Origin: Cronobacter dublinensis subsp. dublinensis LMG 23823
GTDB lineage: Bacteria > Pseudomonadota > Gammaproteobacteria > Enterobacterales > Enterobacteriaceae
Assembly (NCBI RefSeq): GCF_001277235.1
Contig: NZ_CP012266.1
Coordinates: 1,178,001-1,242,000 of the forward strand
Direction: 5' to 3'
Length of the DNA: 64,000 nucleotides
Shown here: positions 47,838-56,485 of the stretch, piece after piece
How positions within the stretch are numbered: position 1 is the stretch's first letter
Layout: every line of letters begins with the position of its first letter
The notes under the pieces: generated by a model
The model's database searches: none
What the model was told of the DNA's origin: nothing
Seen by the model: the letters and a program-made list of their open reading frames with translations, nothing else
Position numbers and translations under genes: made by a program

Positions 47838-47868
47838 TGACAACTGTTTATTCAAAAATGACAACTGT
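47838..47868 (-). promoter_or_regulatory. Direct repeats TGACAACTGT spaced 21 bases
   Basis: TGACAACTGT occurs at 47838-47847 and 47859-47868, start to start exactly 21 bases. Same-face direct repeats at two helical turns are the usual AraC-family target. They lie 68 to 98 bases upstream of the isopropylmalate synthase start. The rest of the 302-base gap (47771-48072) holds only the hairpin listed next. Confidence 0.6.
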
Positions 47869-48031
47869 GAAGCAGGGATTTGTGCTTCGTTAGCCTGTTA
47901 CGCGGAATGGTGGAGGTGCTCCTGGCACGACGCTGCCAGTGAGCAGGTTCAGGAACAGTTATAAGAGAAAGGCGTGCCTACAAGCGTATAATGAGCGCGG
48001 AGGAATACCGGTGCAGCGGTATGTTCTAATC

Positions 48032-48062
48032 TTTCAAACCAGCCCGACCGGCTGGTTTGAAA
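48032..48062 (-). terminator. 13-bp hairpin after the cupin gene
   Basis: TTTCAAACCAGCC (48032-48044) and GGCTGGTTTGAAA (48050-48062) are perfect inverse copies with a 5-base loop, ten bases beyond the cupin stop. The poly-T is short, but the A/T-rich stem base makes it a plausible terminator in both directions. Confidence 0.75.
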
Positions 48063-48072
48063 TCACACCACG

Positions 48073-48435
48073 TTAGATCCAGATATCGTTTTCTGCGGTG
48101 CGGTCCCCACCTTCATGTCCGGTATTCAGGACGCCGCAAGGTTCAATCATCATCATTTTTACCGTCGTCGCGGCTGAGGTTTTATGTTCAACACCTTTTG
48201 GCACAACATACATTTCACCGGGATTGACGAGGACATGCCCGTCGCGAAAATCAATACGTAATACCCCCTCTATGACGATAAAGGCTTCGTCGGTTTCAGG
48301 ATGCGAGTGCCAGATAAAGTCACCCGCTATTTTCACGATTTTAAATTGGTAATCGTTCATCTGCGCGATGACTTTTGGCTGCCAGTGAGCGTCGAAAAGA
48401 GAGAATTTCTGTTCCAGATTTACCGGGAAATACAT
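48073..48435 (-). CDS. Small cupin-domain protein
   Basis: A 120-residue single-domain cupin with both metal-binding motifs visible: WHSHPETDEAFIVIEG (HxH...E) and GEMYVVPKGVEHKT. Such proteins are diverse in role (isomerases, dioxygenases, small-molecule binding). It follows the AraC-family gene by 75 bases on the same strand and is probably regulated by it. No specific reaction can be assigned. Confidence 0.85.
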   Translation of the reverse strand: MYFPVNLEQKFSLFDAHWQPKVIAQMNDYQFKIVKIAGDFIWHSHPETDEAFIVIEGVLRIDFRDGHVLVNPGEMYVVPKGVEHKTSAATTVKMMMIEPCGVLNTGHEGGDRTAENDIWI

Positions 48436-48510
48436 GATGACATTCCTTAATGTTTAAGAAACGTCGAGGATAAAAAACGCCGCCGTCCTGGTCTTGAACG
48501 ATCGTGCAAC

Positions 48511-49329
48511 TCACGTTCGGCGTTGTTGAATAAAGGTTTGCCAGCGGCCCGGTGAAATACCGTATGCTTTTATGAACTGCCGCGTCATATGGCTTTGATC
48601 GGAGAATCCTGCCTCTAAAGCAGATTCCGCCAGTGACAGACCTGTCTGAATCAAATGTCTGCAGTATGCGAGACGGCGCATTGTTACATAGCGATAAGGA
48701 CTCGTGCCGAAAAGTGTCCGAAAATCCCGGTTCAGGCTCCAGCGATCTTTACCGCAGACGGAGGATAAGGTTTCCAGCGTAATGTTCTGGCTGAATTCAG
48801 AATGGATATATTCGCGCGCACGCTCTGCAGACTGGTAATCCACCAGGCATCGACGAAACCGTTGTCCTCCCACGACTGCCAGGGTCATGGCAAGACAGTA
48901 AAGCGCATCCTCCTCCTCAAGCGCATCAATAGGATCTTCCGACGCTTTTAATAGTGGCGCGGTAGCGGCGAAGAGCCGGGGATCAGATGAGAGTCCCCCG
49001 GGAATAAAGGGTAATGGTTTTCCGCCCAACATTTTCTGAATTAACGCAGGCTCGATATAAAGCATCCGGTACTGAAATCCCTCTGTCGTTCCGGCCTCTC
49101 CATCATGAATTTCATCCGGATGCAGGACCATTGTCCCACCGGGTAAACTGTGTTGTTTACTGTCGCGATAACGAAAGCTTTGCACTCCTGACAGTGTCCT
49201 GCCGATAGCATAGGTATCATGCCGATGGGGTTCATAACCATACCCGCCGAAGTAGGCCTCCAGGCGTTCTATTTTCCCCGGCGTGTGAGTAACTTTGACC
49301 CAGTCTTTATTCGCTTGTGCAGTCGACAT
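48511..49329 (-). CDS. AraC-family regulator
   Basis: A 272-residue AraC regulator with an AraC-binding cupin-like N-terminus (YGYEPHRHDTYAIGRTLSGVQSF, then LHPDEIHDGEAG) and a C-terminal double HTH (NITLETLSSVCGKDRWSLNRDFRTLFGTSP, then AESALEAGFSDQSHMTRQFIKAYGISPGR). It belongs to the YdeC/arabinose-binding group of small-molecule regulators. Its target may be the downstream cupin or the MFS/redox operon to its right. The effector is unknown. Confidence 0.88.
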   Translation of the reverse strand: MSTAQANKDWVKVTHTPGKIERLEAYFGGYGYEPHRHDTYAIGRTLSGVQSFRYRDSKQHSLPGGTMVLHPDEIHDGEAGTTEGFQYRMLYIEPALIQKMLGGKPLPFIPGGLSSDPRLFAATAPLLKASEDPIDALEEEDALYCLAMTLAVVGGQRFRRCLVDYQSAERAREYIHSEFSQNITLETLSSVCGKDRWSLNRDFRTLFGTSPYRYVTMRRLAYCRHLIQTGLSLAESALEAGFSDQSHMTRQFIKAYGISPGRWQTFIQQRRT

Positions 49330-49665
49330 GTGTAAAACCTGTGTCCCGTGTAAGGTGAGTTCCCAACATACCCTTACTGGGCTCGCTTTTGAAAGAACCC
49401 GATGAATGCGCAGGTCTCAACTATGTCAGAATCGTTTTGTCTGCCGCCTCAAAAAACGGCCAGCAACCCTGTTCCCTCTGAGCCTATTGGCAATAAGAAT
49501 GTAACCTCTGCACAGATGTCCGCTTTGAGCGAAAAGCGGACATTAAAGAGATCATGGGGGGCAGTGAGCATCAACAAGTATGCCCAAAATGATTCTCGCT
49601 AATTTTGGGCTTTATATACTTGTCACATCAACATAACCCGCTACCATGCAGCATAGAAAACTACG
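49330..49665. other. Intergenic region with a 10-bp hairpin
   Basis: A 336-base gap between two leftward genes. TGTCCGCTTT (49517-49526) and AAAGCGGACA (49533-49542) form a hairpin that could end the redox operon. A 66-codon frame at 49402 has no ribosome site and low-complexity content, and is not called as a gene. The AraC promoter must lie near 49330-49400. Confidence 0.5.
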
Positions 49666-50871
49666 TCAGGAGCTTAATTTATCCTGCTTTTTTGCCCGCA
49701 ACTCGTTAACAACACCTAAAAGGGCAAGCCCGACGGGAACAAGGGAGCCCCACAGGACGGCGTTCCAGCCATAGAGACTGAGCAGGGCTCCTGACGAAAA
49801 AGACCCTACAATCATCACCCCAAACACCACAAAATCGTTCAGGGACTGTACCTGGGTTTTCTCTTCGGGACGGTGATATTCAATGATCTTCGCCGATGCG
49901 CCGGTGAAGCCAAAATTCCAGCCAAGACCCAGCAAAATCAGCGACAGCCAGTAGTGAAAAATATCAGTTCCACTGAGTCCGGCCAGCACAGAGCATGCCA
50001 TGATAAGCAGACCCGCAGCGGCGATACGCATGGCGCCAAAGCGGTTAATTAATTTGCCGGTGAAAAAGCCCGGACCGTACATGGCAATAACATGCCACTG
50101 GATACCGAGATTGGAAGCCTGCTGAGAAATGCCATGTATGTGCATCGAGAGTGGTGCAGCCGTCATCAGGAAGTTCATCACCATATAGGTTACCGCACCG
50201 CTAAACACGGTTCTGGCAAACCCTGGCTGACGGACAATTTCGCGCAAAGGGCGTCCACCCGTTTTTATCGTGCCGGCAGGTTCTGTGGTCTTCACGCCTT
50301 TGAGTATGAATGCCGAAATGACGGCCACGAGCGCCTGGGCGAGGAACGTGACGGCGAAGGTATGAGGCGGCCAGAGGTGCATCGTTCCGGAGACCAGCAT
50401 AGGGCCAACCACGCCAGCTATCACTCCGCCTCCCATTACCAGCGACAGGGCCCGGGCCCGGCGTTCGGGCGTAACGCCATCCGTTGCGGCAAAACGAAAG
50501 CTGAGCGCGACCGCCGCATACGCACCGCCCATAAATGCAGCGATGCAAAACAGTATGAATGAGCCGATGAAGACGGCCAGAGCAGCCGTCAGTCCGGTAA
50601 TGACGCCCGCCCCGGTGCCGACCATAAAGGCGGCATTACGACCATTTGTCCGCGCCAGTGAACCTAACGGCAGAATACAGGCCGCCATCCCCAGAACAAA
50701 CATGGTGATGGGAAGTGTGGCCAGCGAACTACTGGGAGCCAGTGCGTTACCCACAATTGCGCCTGTGGCATAAAAAACCACAGAGTTAGCACCGGCGAGA
50801 GCCTGTGCGGCAGACAGGCGGATAATATTATTTTTCTGGTCTGCTACGGGCAGGAAATGTTCTGCGGACAT
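49666..50871 (-). CDS. MFS transporter, last gene of the redox operon
   Basis: A 401-residue protein with twelve predicted helices and MFS-like loops (LARTNGRNAAFMVGTGAG; ATDGVTPERRARALSLVMGGG). It starts 4 bases after the alcohol dehydrogenase stop and is the promoter-distal gene of a five-gene operon. The substrate is unknown; export of an alcohol, aldehyde or quinone-type compound would fit the neighbours but is inference. Confidence 0.85.
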   Translation of the reverse strand: MSAEHFLPVADQKNNIIRLSAAQALAGANSVVFYATGAIVGNALAPSSSLATLPITMFVLGMAACILPLGSLARTNGRNAAFMVGTGAGVITGLTAALAVFIGSFILFCIAAFMGGAYAAVALSFRFAATDGVTPERRARALSLVMGGGVIAGVVGPMLVSGTMHLWPPHTFAVTFLAQALVAVISAFILKGVKTTEPAGTIKTGGRPLREIVRQPGFARTVFSGAVTYMVMNFLMTAAPLSMHIHGISQQASNLGIQWHVIAMYGPGFFTGKLINRFGAMRIAAAGLLIMACSVLAGLSGTDIFHYWLSLILLGLGWNFGFTGASAKIIEYHRPEEKTQVQSLNDFVVFGVMIVGSFSSGALLSLYGWNAVLWGSLVPVGLALLGVVNELRAKKQDKLSS

Positions 50872-50875
50872 GGGA

Positions 50876-51904
50876 TTAATTATCCTGATTCATGGTGAGC
50901 ACTATCCGGTATCGCGCCAGGCCCTGTTTCAGTCTGCTGAGCGCCTCATTTGCCTTTTCAAAGGGCAGCAGCTCTGTGACGGGCAACGTCTGAAAGAGGT
51001 GGCTGAACTGCAGCGCGAGCTCGGTTTGTGCAGGTGTGCTGACGAAAGATCCTGTCAGGGTGCGTTCAGGGCCGATCATCATACCCGGCGTGACCTGCAG
51101 CGGCGTTTGTCCGGTACCCAGCAGGATCGCTTTTCCTCGGGGGGCCAGGGCGGACAGAAGGGCTGATACCGTTTCTGAAGCCGGTGCCGTTGCCACAATA
51201 AAATCCACACCGCCGTCCTTTTTCAGACGTTCTGATGCGTTTTCCTTAAGTGTATCGATGTAGCGATGCGCACCCAGCTCAATGGCCGCGCGTTCTTTTT
51301 CGCTACCTCGCGCCACCACCGTCACCTCAAACCCCATTTTACGGGCGTACTGAACGGCCATATGGCCAAGGCCACCCATTCCGAGAACCGCGACTCTGTC
51401 GCCCGCTCTTGCGCCTGAATTACGCAGCGCGTTGAAGGTTGCGGTACCGGCGCAAAGGATCGGCGCGGCATGTATGGAAGAAAGCGCGGAGGGGATGGCT
51501 ATCAACGCGGTGTGCCGTATGACGACGTACTCTGCGTAGCCGCCATCACAGCTGAGTCCTGGCGTAAGCTGGTTTTCACAGAGATGAAATAGCCCGCTGC
51601 GGCAGGGTTTGCAGTGCTGACAGTATCCCCCCAGGCGCCCAACGCCCACCCGCTGACCGGTTTGCCAGATATCGGGTACCCTGTTCCCCTTCCGGGCAAT
51701 AAACCCGACAATTTCATGTCCCGGTATACGGCCGGGCTGGCCCGCCTGCGGCGCTTTTTCCGCGTCCCGGAGATCGGCACCGCATACGCCGCATGCTTCA
51801 ATTCTGATGAGCACCTCATCCGGGCCGGGAGCGGGTATTGGCCGCTCTGTCATTTCCAGCACCCCGGGGGCAACGATCTGCATAGCGCGATATTTGTTAT
51901 TCAT
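50876..51904 (-). CDS. Zinc-dependent alcohol dehydrogenase
   Basis: A 342-residue MDR-family dehydrogenase. The catalytic zinc ligands are in EACGVCGADLRDAE and GHEIVG; the structural zinc site is GYCQHCKPCRSGLFHLCEN; the Rossmann motif is VLGMGGLGHMAVQ. It oxidises or reduces an alcohol/aldehyde pair with NAD(P). The ATG at 51904 (MNNKYRAMQ) is used; a GTG at 51913 is possible. Both lack a strong ribosome site. Fourth gene of the operon, 27 bases after the AhpD-fold gene. Confidence 0.9.
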   Translation of the reverse strand: MNNKYRAMQIVAPGVLEMTERPIPAPGPDEVLIRIEACGVCGADLRDAEKAPQAGQPGRIPGHEIVGFIARKGNRVPDIWQTGQRVGVGRLGGYCQHCKPCRSGLFHLCENQLTPGLSCDGGYAEYVVIRHTALIAIPSALSSIHAAPILCAGTATFNALRNSGARAGDRVAVLGMGGLGHMAVQYARKMGFEVTVVARGSEKERAAIELGAHRYIDTLKENASERLKKDGGVDFIVATAPASETVSALLSALAPRGKAILLGTGQTPLQVTPGMMIGPERTLTGSFVSTPAQTELALQFSHLFQTLPVTELLPFEKANEALSRLKQGLARYRIVLTMNQDN

Positions 51905-51931
51905 AAATTGCACCGGAAAAATTTGGGGTTG

Positions 51932-52450
51932 TCAGATGGCAAGGGCGACAAGAAAACGGGACACCATGTTATAGGCGGCGACAGTGGCAACCGCTTCCAC
52001 GGTCTCTTTATCACCTAACAGGCTTTTCAGCGCCCCGATGACGTTCTCCTCAACCACGACGTTCCGGGTGGACTGGTCCGTAAGATGTATCAGCAACGTT
52101 TCGGTGTCATTGAAGACGTGTGGCGCGGAGGATAACCGCAGGGCTTGCGCTTTTTCAGCCGTTCCGCCTGCATCCAGATAGGCAGGGTAGTGCACGTTCC
52201 ATTCAAATTCTGCTTTATTCAGCCAGGCAACGCGCAGCATGATCAGTTCCCGGTATTCAAGGCTGAGTGAAAATTCCTGACGTACCCGTACCATCAGTTC
52301 GTTCCAGCCCGTGGCCAGGGTGGCACTCTTCAGTAATACCCGGTCAATATCTATCAGTTTTCCGCCGGGCCGGCGGGCCTTTATCGCGTTGAGAAGATCG
52401 GCGTCAACGGGCTCTTCATCCTGCCAGGGAGTTACTCTTGGTGTGGTCAT
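51932..52450 (-). CDS. Carboxymuconolactone decarboxylase/AhpD-fold protein
   Basis: A 172-residue protein of the CMD family, with the fold signature SLEYRELIMLRVAWLNKAEFEWNVHYPAYLDAGGT. The CxxC of peroxidase-active AhpD is absent (EFEWNVH in its place), so a thiol peroxidase role is unlikely. AGGAAA precedes the ATG at 52450. It sits between the OsmC-like and alcohol dehydrogenase genes. Confidence 0.88.
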   Translation of the reverse strand: MTTPRVTPWQDEEPVDADLLNAIKARRPGGKLIDIDRVLLKSATLATGWNELMVRVRQEFSLSLEYRELIMLRVAWLNKAEFEWNVHYPAYLDAGGTAEKAQALRLSSAPHVFNDTETLLIHLTDQSTRNVVVEENVIGALKSLLGDKETVEAVATVAAYNMVSRFLVALAI

Positions 52451-52486
52451 ATCATTTTTCCTGTTGAACACAATAATCCAGCCGCA

Positions 52487-52969
52487 TCAGCTCAGTATTA
52501 AGTCACCTTCGATCAGCATATTCTGCGCCAGTAACCACCGGTTCAGAGAGGAGTCAATCACCCGCTGATGCACCCCTTCAAACTGATGCACCGTGCCGCC
52601 ACCGCGTACATGGATGACATACACAAGCCTGCCGGAAGCATCCTCTGCAGATTTGTCTCGGGAGGCCGGTATACCCTTCGGAAGGTGCCCGTCAGTGTGT
52701 ATTTCAAGATGCGTAAGGGCGAGACCTTCAGCCCTGGCTTCGAGAATAAAGGCGGCCATCATGCAGGCATTGAACGCAGCGAGCATCAGCTCCTGGGGGT
52801 CAGGAGCCAGCCCTTCGCCACCCAGCGAAACCGGTTCATCGGAATCGATAACATGACGTTGCAGGGCAGGCGGAGCGTTATCTGCGGAAAAGGACTGGCA
52901 GAGCGTCCGGCTGGCCATGCCCCCCTGCCACGAGGTGACAAGGTCATAATGCGCGGTCTGGATTTGCAT
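52487..52969 (-). CDS. OsmC-family protein
   Basis: A 160-residue OsmC/Ohr-fold protein. The typical block PVSLGGEGLAPDPQELMLAA leads into the central helix carrying the conserved cysteine (FNACMMAAF). The second, Ohr-type resolving cysteine is not seen, so it is more OsmC/YhfA-like than organic hydroperoxide reductase. It is probably involved in handling hydroperoxides or other electrophiles. Second gene of the LysR-adjacent operon. Confidence 0.88.
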   Translation of the reverse strand: MQIQTAHYDLVTSWQGGMASRTLCQSFSADNAPPALQRHVIDSDEPVSLGGEGLAPDPQELMLAAFNACMMAAFILEARAEGLALTHLEIHTDGHLPKGIPASRDKSAEDASGRLVYVIHVRGGGTVHQFEGVHQRVIDSSLNRWLLAQNMLIEGDLILS

Positions 52970-53014
52970 AATTACTCCAGTGCCGCACGCGGGTAAGCGC
53001 GTGCGGCATGGTCA

Positions 53015-53791
53015 TCAGGCGTTACGGCCAGCCATCACGCCACCATCGATATCCCAGATAGCGCCGGTGACCCAGCCAGTCTTGTCAGAAAGCAGGAAAG
53101 CAACGGTTTCCGCGATATCGACCGGGGTACCCACGCGGCCGATCGGGTGGAAGCTGTCAAAGCTGTTCATTACGTCCTTCACGTCGTCTTTCGGAATGAA
53201 GCCTTCGTAAATCGGCGTGTGAACAACGGCCGGAGACACCGCATTCACGCGGATCCCTTTTTCACCCAGCTCAATGGCCAGGTTTTTGGTCAGCGCGTGC
53301 AGACCCGCTTTTGCCATTGAGTAAGCGGAAGACGGTGTGGCACCGATGGCCTGCTGTGCCCACATGGAGCCGATATTAACGATAGAGCCTTTGATACCGG
53401 CCTCGACCATATTGCGCACCACGTCACGGGTAATAAAGAACGTCGCGCGGTTAATGTTCATGTACATGTCATAGTCTGACGCTTCATGTTCGGTGAACGG
53501 TTTCGGGAAAAATACGCCAGCCGCATTGACCAGCAGGCTGATATCTTTGTGTTCGGCATTAATGGTATTTACCACGTGCTGCATACCTTCTTCTTTCATC
53601 AGGTCGGCAACGATGATGGAAACCTGACCGTCTGCAGCCAGCGCCTGGCGGGCCTGCTCGGCTTTGTCCTGACGATTGCCAACCAGCACAACGCTGCCAC
53701 CGTTTTTCAGAACCAGCTTCGCTGTTTCGAAGCCCATACCGCTTGTACCGCCGACCACTAACAGTTTTTTACCGGCAAAAGATGCGTTCAT
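53015..53791 (-). CDS. Short-chain dehydrogenase, first gene of the redox operon
   Basis: A 258-residue SDR with cofactor motif [15 protein letters not shown], catalytic S in [13 protein letters not shown] and YxxxK in [13 protein letters not shown]. The C-terminal block is [12 protein letters not shown]. The start at 53791 ([15 protein letters not shown]) follows AGAGG; the longer frame to 53812 is not supported. It heads the leftward operon and is divergent from the LysR gene across 176 bases. Confidence 0.9.
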   Translation of the reverse strand: MNASFAGKKLLVVGGTSGMGFETAKLVLKNGGSVVLVGNRQDKAEQARQALAADGQVSIIVADLMKEEGMQHVVNTINAEHKDISLLVNAAGVFFPKPFTEHEASDYDMYMNINRATFFITRDVVRNMVEAGIKGSIVNIGSMWAQQAIGATPSSAYSMAKAGLHALTKNLAIELGEKGIRVNAVSPAVVHTPIYEGFIPKDDVKDVMNSFDSFHPIGRVGTPVDIAETVAFLLSDKTGWVTGAIWDIDGGVMAGRNA

Positions 53792-53886
53792 CGCTAACCT
53801 CTTTGAATTCATATGGTTGTCATTGATGAAAAGCCGTGCTCCTCATCGTGTGAAATCAGAATGCCACCCGGGCCCCTGATTGACGA

Positions 53887-53923
53887 CTGAGAAGAAATTG
53901 CGACTCAGGAAAGAAAATCTTTC
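53887..53923. promoter_or_regulatory. Candidate LysR-type binding sites in the divergent region
   Basis: CTGAG (53887-53891) and CTCAG (53904-53908) form an interrupted dyad, and GAAAG-AAAAT-CTTTC (53909-53923) is a second one directly adjacent. A TATACT -10 (53933-53938) follows for the rightward gene. Such paired dyads are usual at LysR autoregulated divergent promoters. Confidence 0.45.
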
Positions 53924-53967
53924 TCGCTGGCGTATACTGAGGAAAAGAATGAATCAGGATAATCCCA

Positions 53968-54882
53968 ATGCGATCGCTAAACCGACTTAAATGGCTGCAC
54001 GCTTTTGAAGCCACTGCCAGGCATGGCAGCTTTACCGGCGCGGCTCAGGAGCTGGGCGTTACGCCCGCCGCAGTAGGCCAGCTGGTACGCTCGCTGGAAG
54101 ACTTGGTCGGCCATCCGCTTCTTCACCGCACCCGCTCAGGAAAAGAGCGGCTGACGCTGGTTGACGAAGCGCAGGAGGCACTGCAGGACATCTCGCAAGG
54201 GCTCGACAAACTGGAAACCGGATTAAACAAGCTTCGTGGTCGCCGGTCGCGCTCAGTGGTGGTGGTGACGGCGTCGCAGGTACTGATGATGAACTGGCTT
54301 ATGGATCGCCTGAACCGGTTTTCGGAAACGCACGAAAATATCGATCTGCGGCTTAACGTCACGGAAAAGCTGATGGACGTGTCGCATGGCGAGGCGGATA
54401 TCGGTATTCGCTGCGGCCAGGGCGACTGGCCAGGCGTGAATAAAACCTGGCTGATGGATGAGGAAGCGGTACTGGTCTGCAGTCCCCACATGGTGCCGTC
54501 CGGGAAAATAGCCTGCAGTGAATGGCTCGCCAGGCAAAAACTCATTTACGATGACACGCCCCATCCGGGGGCGGATTTTCCGTCATGGAATGATGTGCTG
54601 ATGGCGGTCGGTGCCCCCGAAGCACTGGAAAGCGGGCTGCATATCAACTCCACCTCAGCGGTGATCCTGTCGGCCCTGAGCGGCAGGGGCGTGGCTATTG
54701 TCCGCTACGCTCTGGTGAAAAAGCTTATCGAAACCGGACAGCTGGCCCAGCTTCATCCGGACCATCGGTGGCCGCTTAAGTGGTCCTATTATCTCGTCAC
54801 CCCGCAGCAAAAAGTCATGCGTGATGAAGTAAAGGTTTTCCACGACTGGCTTCTTCAGGATGTCGTCTCGGACTGTTCATAA
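53968..54882 (+). CDS. LysR-family regulator (GcvA/AmpR-like)
   Basis: A 304-residue LTTR. The N-terminal HTH is LKWLHAFEATARHGSFTGAAQELGVTPAAVGQLVRSLED; the effector domain begins near residue 95 (SRSVVVVTASQVLMMNWLMDRLNRFSE). The WLHAFEA opening and the later RYALVKKLIETGQL resemble the GcvA subgroup. It probably controls the divergent five-gene operon and perhaps the rightward four-gene set that follows. The inducer is unknown. Confidence 0.9.
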   Translation: MRSLNRLKWLHAFEATARHGSFTGAAQELGVTPAAVGQLVRSLEDLVGHPLLHRTRSGKERLTLVDEAQEALQDISQGLDKLETGLNKLRGRRSRSVVVVTASQVLMMNWLMDRLNRFSETHENIDLRLNVTEKLMDVSHGEADIGIRCGQGDWPGVNKTWLMDEEAVLVCSPHMVPSGKIACSEWLARQKLIYDDTPHPGADFPSWNDVLMAVGAPEALESGLHINSTSAVILSALSGRGVAIVRYALVKKLIETGQLAQLHPDHRWPLKWSYYLVTPQQKVMRDEVKVFHDWLLQDVVSDCS

Positions 54883-55034
54883 CGGCCCTCTCAGGTATTC
54901 CGCTGCCCCGGCAATCACGCCGGGAGGGTAATGTTTTCCCCACCACAAACTGCGACATAGAATTTCTTCTCTGCTTCGCAAGATTATCTGATTTGTTGAA
55001 GCTGTCTGGCTTTCTGATAATCGCCCTCAACGAA

Positions 55035-55073
55035 AGGTAATACAGGCCGGGTTTTTAACCGGGCCTGTTACCT
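55035..55073. terminator. Long hairpin after the LysR gene
   Basis: AGGTAATACAGGCCGGG (55035 onward) pairs with CCGGGCCTGTTACCT, ending at 55073, with two bulges and a T-rich loop. It lies in the 215-base gap between the LysR gene and the next operon. With no trailing T-run it is a weak terminator candidate, or a leader structure 25 bases before the next start. Confidence 0.4.
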
Positions 55074-55097
55074 CAACCCTGAGCGAAGGAGAGAACG

Positions 55098-55379
55098 ATG
55101 GCTTATCTGCAAATCACCCTGGATATCAGTAATGAAAACCGTGCGGCAGCCGCGAGGGTATACCAGAAATACAAAACCCCGTTTCTGACCACCATCGAGG
55201 GTGCCACCTCTAAAGAGCTGCTTGTCCGTGACGAGGATGTCCAGGTGTTACACGGTTTTACGACCGTGGCGCAGGCGCAGGCATACCTAAACAGCCCACT
55301 GTTCACGCAGGATGTCGTAGCCGGTTTAAAACCGTATTTAAACAGCGCGCCTGACGTGCGTATTTTCGACGTCATGTAA
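55098..55379 (+). CDS. Small ABM/ferredoxin-like-fold protein, function unknown
   Basis: A 93-residue protein whose pattern suits a dimeric alpha/beta-barrel (antibiotic-biosynthesis-monooxygenase type): strand YLQITLDIS, helix ENRAAAARVYQKYK, strands around KELLVRDEDVQVLHGF, then TTVAQAQAYLNSPLF. I do not recognise a named family. GAAGGAGAG lies 5 to 8 bases before the ATG. It is the first gene of a rightward group with AhpD, cupin and amine oxidase genes, so a cofactor-free oxygenase or a binding role is conceivable. Confidence 0.75.
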   Translation: MAYLQITLDISNENRAAAARVYQKYKTPFLTTIEGATSKELLVRDEDVQVLHGFTTVAQAQAYLNSPLFTQDVVAGLKPYLNSAPDVRIFDVM

Positions 55380-55415
55380 TGGCTTTTCTGAGACAAACAA
55401 CAACCGGAGTTTTCA

Positions 55416-55760
55416 ATGTTCTTAAACTGGAATGAATATCGCAGTGGCCTGCTCGCCACCATCGGCAAATTTGCCAAACTGCAGCCAGAGTTTATGAAAG
55501 GCTTTCAGCAGATGGATAAAGGGGCGTCAGAAAACAAGCACCTCGATCCTAAAACCCATGAACTTATTGCACTGGCCGTGGCTGTCACCACCCGCTGTGA
55601 CGGTTGCCTGGCCGTACACGTGGACGCTGCGGTCAAGCACGGTGCCACGCGTGAAGAGATCGCCGAAGCGCTGGCCGTTGCCATTAACCTGAATACCGGC
55701 GCAGCGCTGACATATACCGCGCGAGCCCTGGATGTGTACGATAATCTTCCGAACAAATAG
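55416..55760 (+). CDS. AhpD-like alkylhydroperoxidase-family protein with CxxC
   Basis: A 114-residue carboxymuconolactone-decarboxylase-family protein. Unlike the larger homologue at 51932 it keeps the AhpD core TRCDGCLAVHVDAAVKHG, with both cysteines and the histidine needed for thiol peroxidase chemistry. It lies 36 bases after the ABM-like gene in the same direction. The electron donor is unknown. Confidence 0.9.
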   Translation: MFLNWNEYRSGLLATIGKFAKLQPEFMKGFQQMDKGASENKHLDPKTHELIALAVAVTTRCDGCLAVHVDAAVKHGATREEIAEALAVAINLNTGAALTYTARALDVYDNLPNK

Positions 55761-55767
55761 GCCTGCA

Positions 55768-55789
55768 GACGGCCCCCTGCGGGGCCGTC
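55768..55789 (+). other. 9-bp hairpin immediately before the cupin start
   Basis: GACGGCCCC (55768-55776), loop CTGC, and GGGGCCGTC (55781-55789) form a perfect stem. It ends six bases before the first cupin ATG and includes any ribosome site, so it could act as a partial terminator or a translation brake. Confidence 0.6.
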
Positions 55790-55795
55790 TAATCA

Positions 55796-56485
55796 ATGAC
55801 CATGATGTTACTGAATTCTGATTTTTCGCAGCGTGCGATCGTCACCCCGGATGATTATCAGTGGGTACCTTCTCCCCAGCCCGGCGTTGAGCGCGTGATG
55901 CTTGACCGGATTGGTCGCGAGCAGGCCCGCGCAACCAGCCTTGTCAGGTATGCGCCCGGATCCGAATTTTCCGCACACAGCCATCCCGGCGGAGAGGAGA
56001 TTCTGGTGCTCGAGGGGACTTTTACCGAAAACGGTGTAGATCACCCTGCCGGCTGGTACCTGCGCAGTCCGGACGGTTCTTCTCACCAACCCTCAAGTCG
56101 CGACGGCACAACTATTTTCGTCAAGCTGCGCCAGATGTCTGCCGATGAGCGCCAGCCGGTCAGGATAAATACTCAGGAGGCAGCTAACTGGCATGGTAAG
56201 CCGCAAAGGCAAATCTGCCCGTTATTCTCCGGCCCCCTGGAAACCGTGCTGCTTCAGAAGCTTGCCCCGGGCGAGCGGATCTTCTGTGCGCCGCTTGTTG
56301 GCGGAGCAGAAATCCTTCTTCTGCAGGGGGAACTCCATGCGCCGGAAGGTTGCTATGGGGCAGGAAGCTGGCTGCGGTTTCCACCGGGCGATATGCCTGC
56401 TCTGATGGCCACCGCCTCTGGCGCACTTTTTTATCTGAAAACGGGACATCTCAGCCCGACAACCCTGACCGGAGCGACATTATGA
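55796..56485 (+). CDS. ChrR-type double cupin protein
   Basis: A 228-residue protein of the ChrR cupin class, with two cupin domains. The first has FSAHSHPGGEEILVLEGTF (metal ligands) and DHPAGWYLRSPDGSSHQP. The second has AGGAEILLLQGELH-type sequence (VGGAEILLLQGELHAPEGCY), where the ligand histidines look degenerate. ChrR domains occur in zinc anti-sigma factors that sense singlet oxygen, but no anti-sigma N-terminus is present here. The stop overlaps the amine oxidase start (ATGA). Starts at 55796, 55802 or 55805 are all possible. Confidence 0.82.
   Translation: MTMMLLNSDFSQRAIVTPDDYQWVPSPQPGVERVMLDRIGREQARATSLVRYAPGSEFSAHSHPGGEEILVLEGTFTENGVDHPAGWYLRSPDGSSHQPSSRDGTTIFVKLRQMSADERQPVRINTQEAANWHGKPQRQICPLFSGPLETVLLQKLAPGERIFCAPLVGGAEILLLQGELHAPEGCYGAGSWLRFPPGDMPALMATASGALFYLKTGHLSPTTLTGATL

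Noticed and set aside
49402..49602. 66-codon frame between the AraC and MFS genes
   Set aside because: It lacks a ribosome site, spans a hairpin and shows no conserved pattern.
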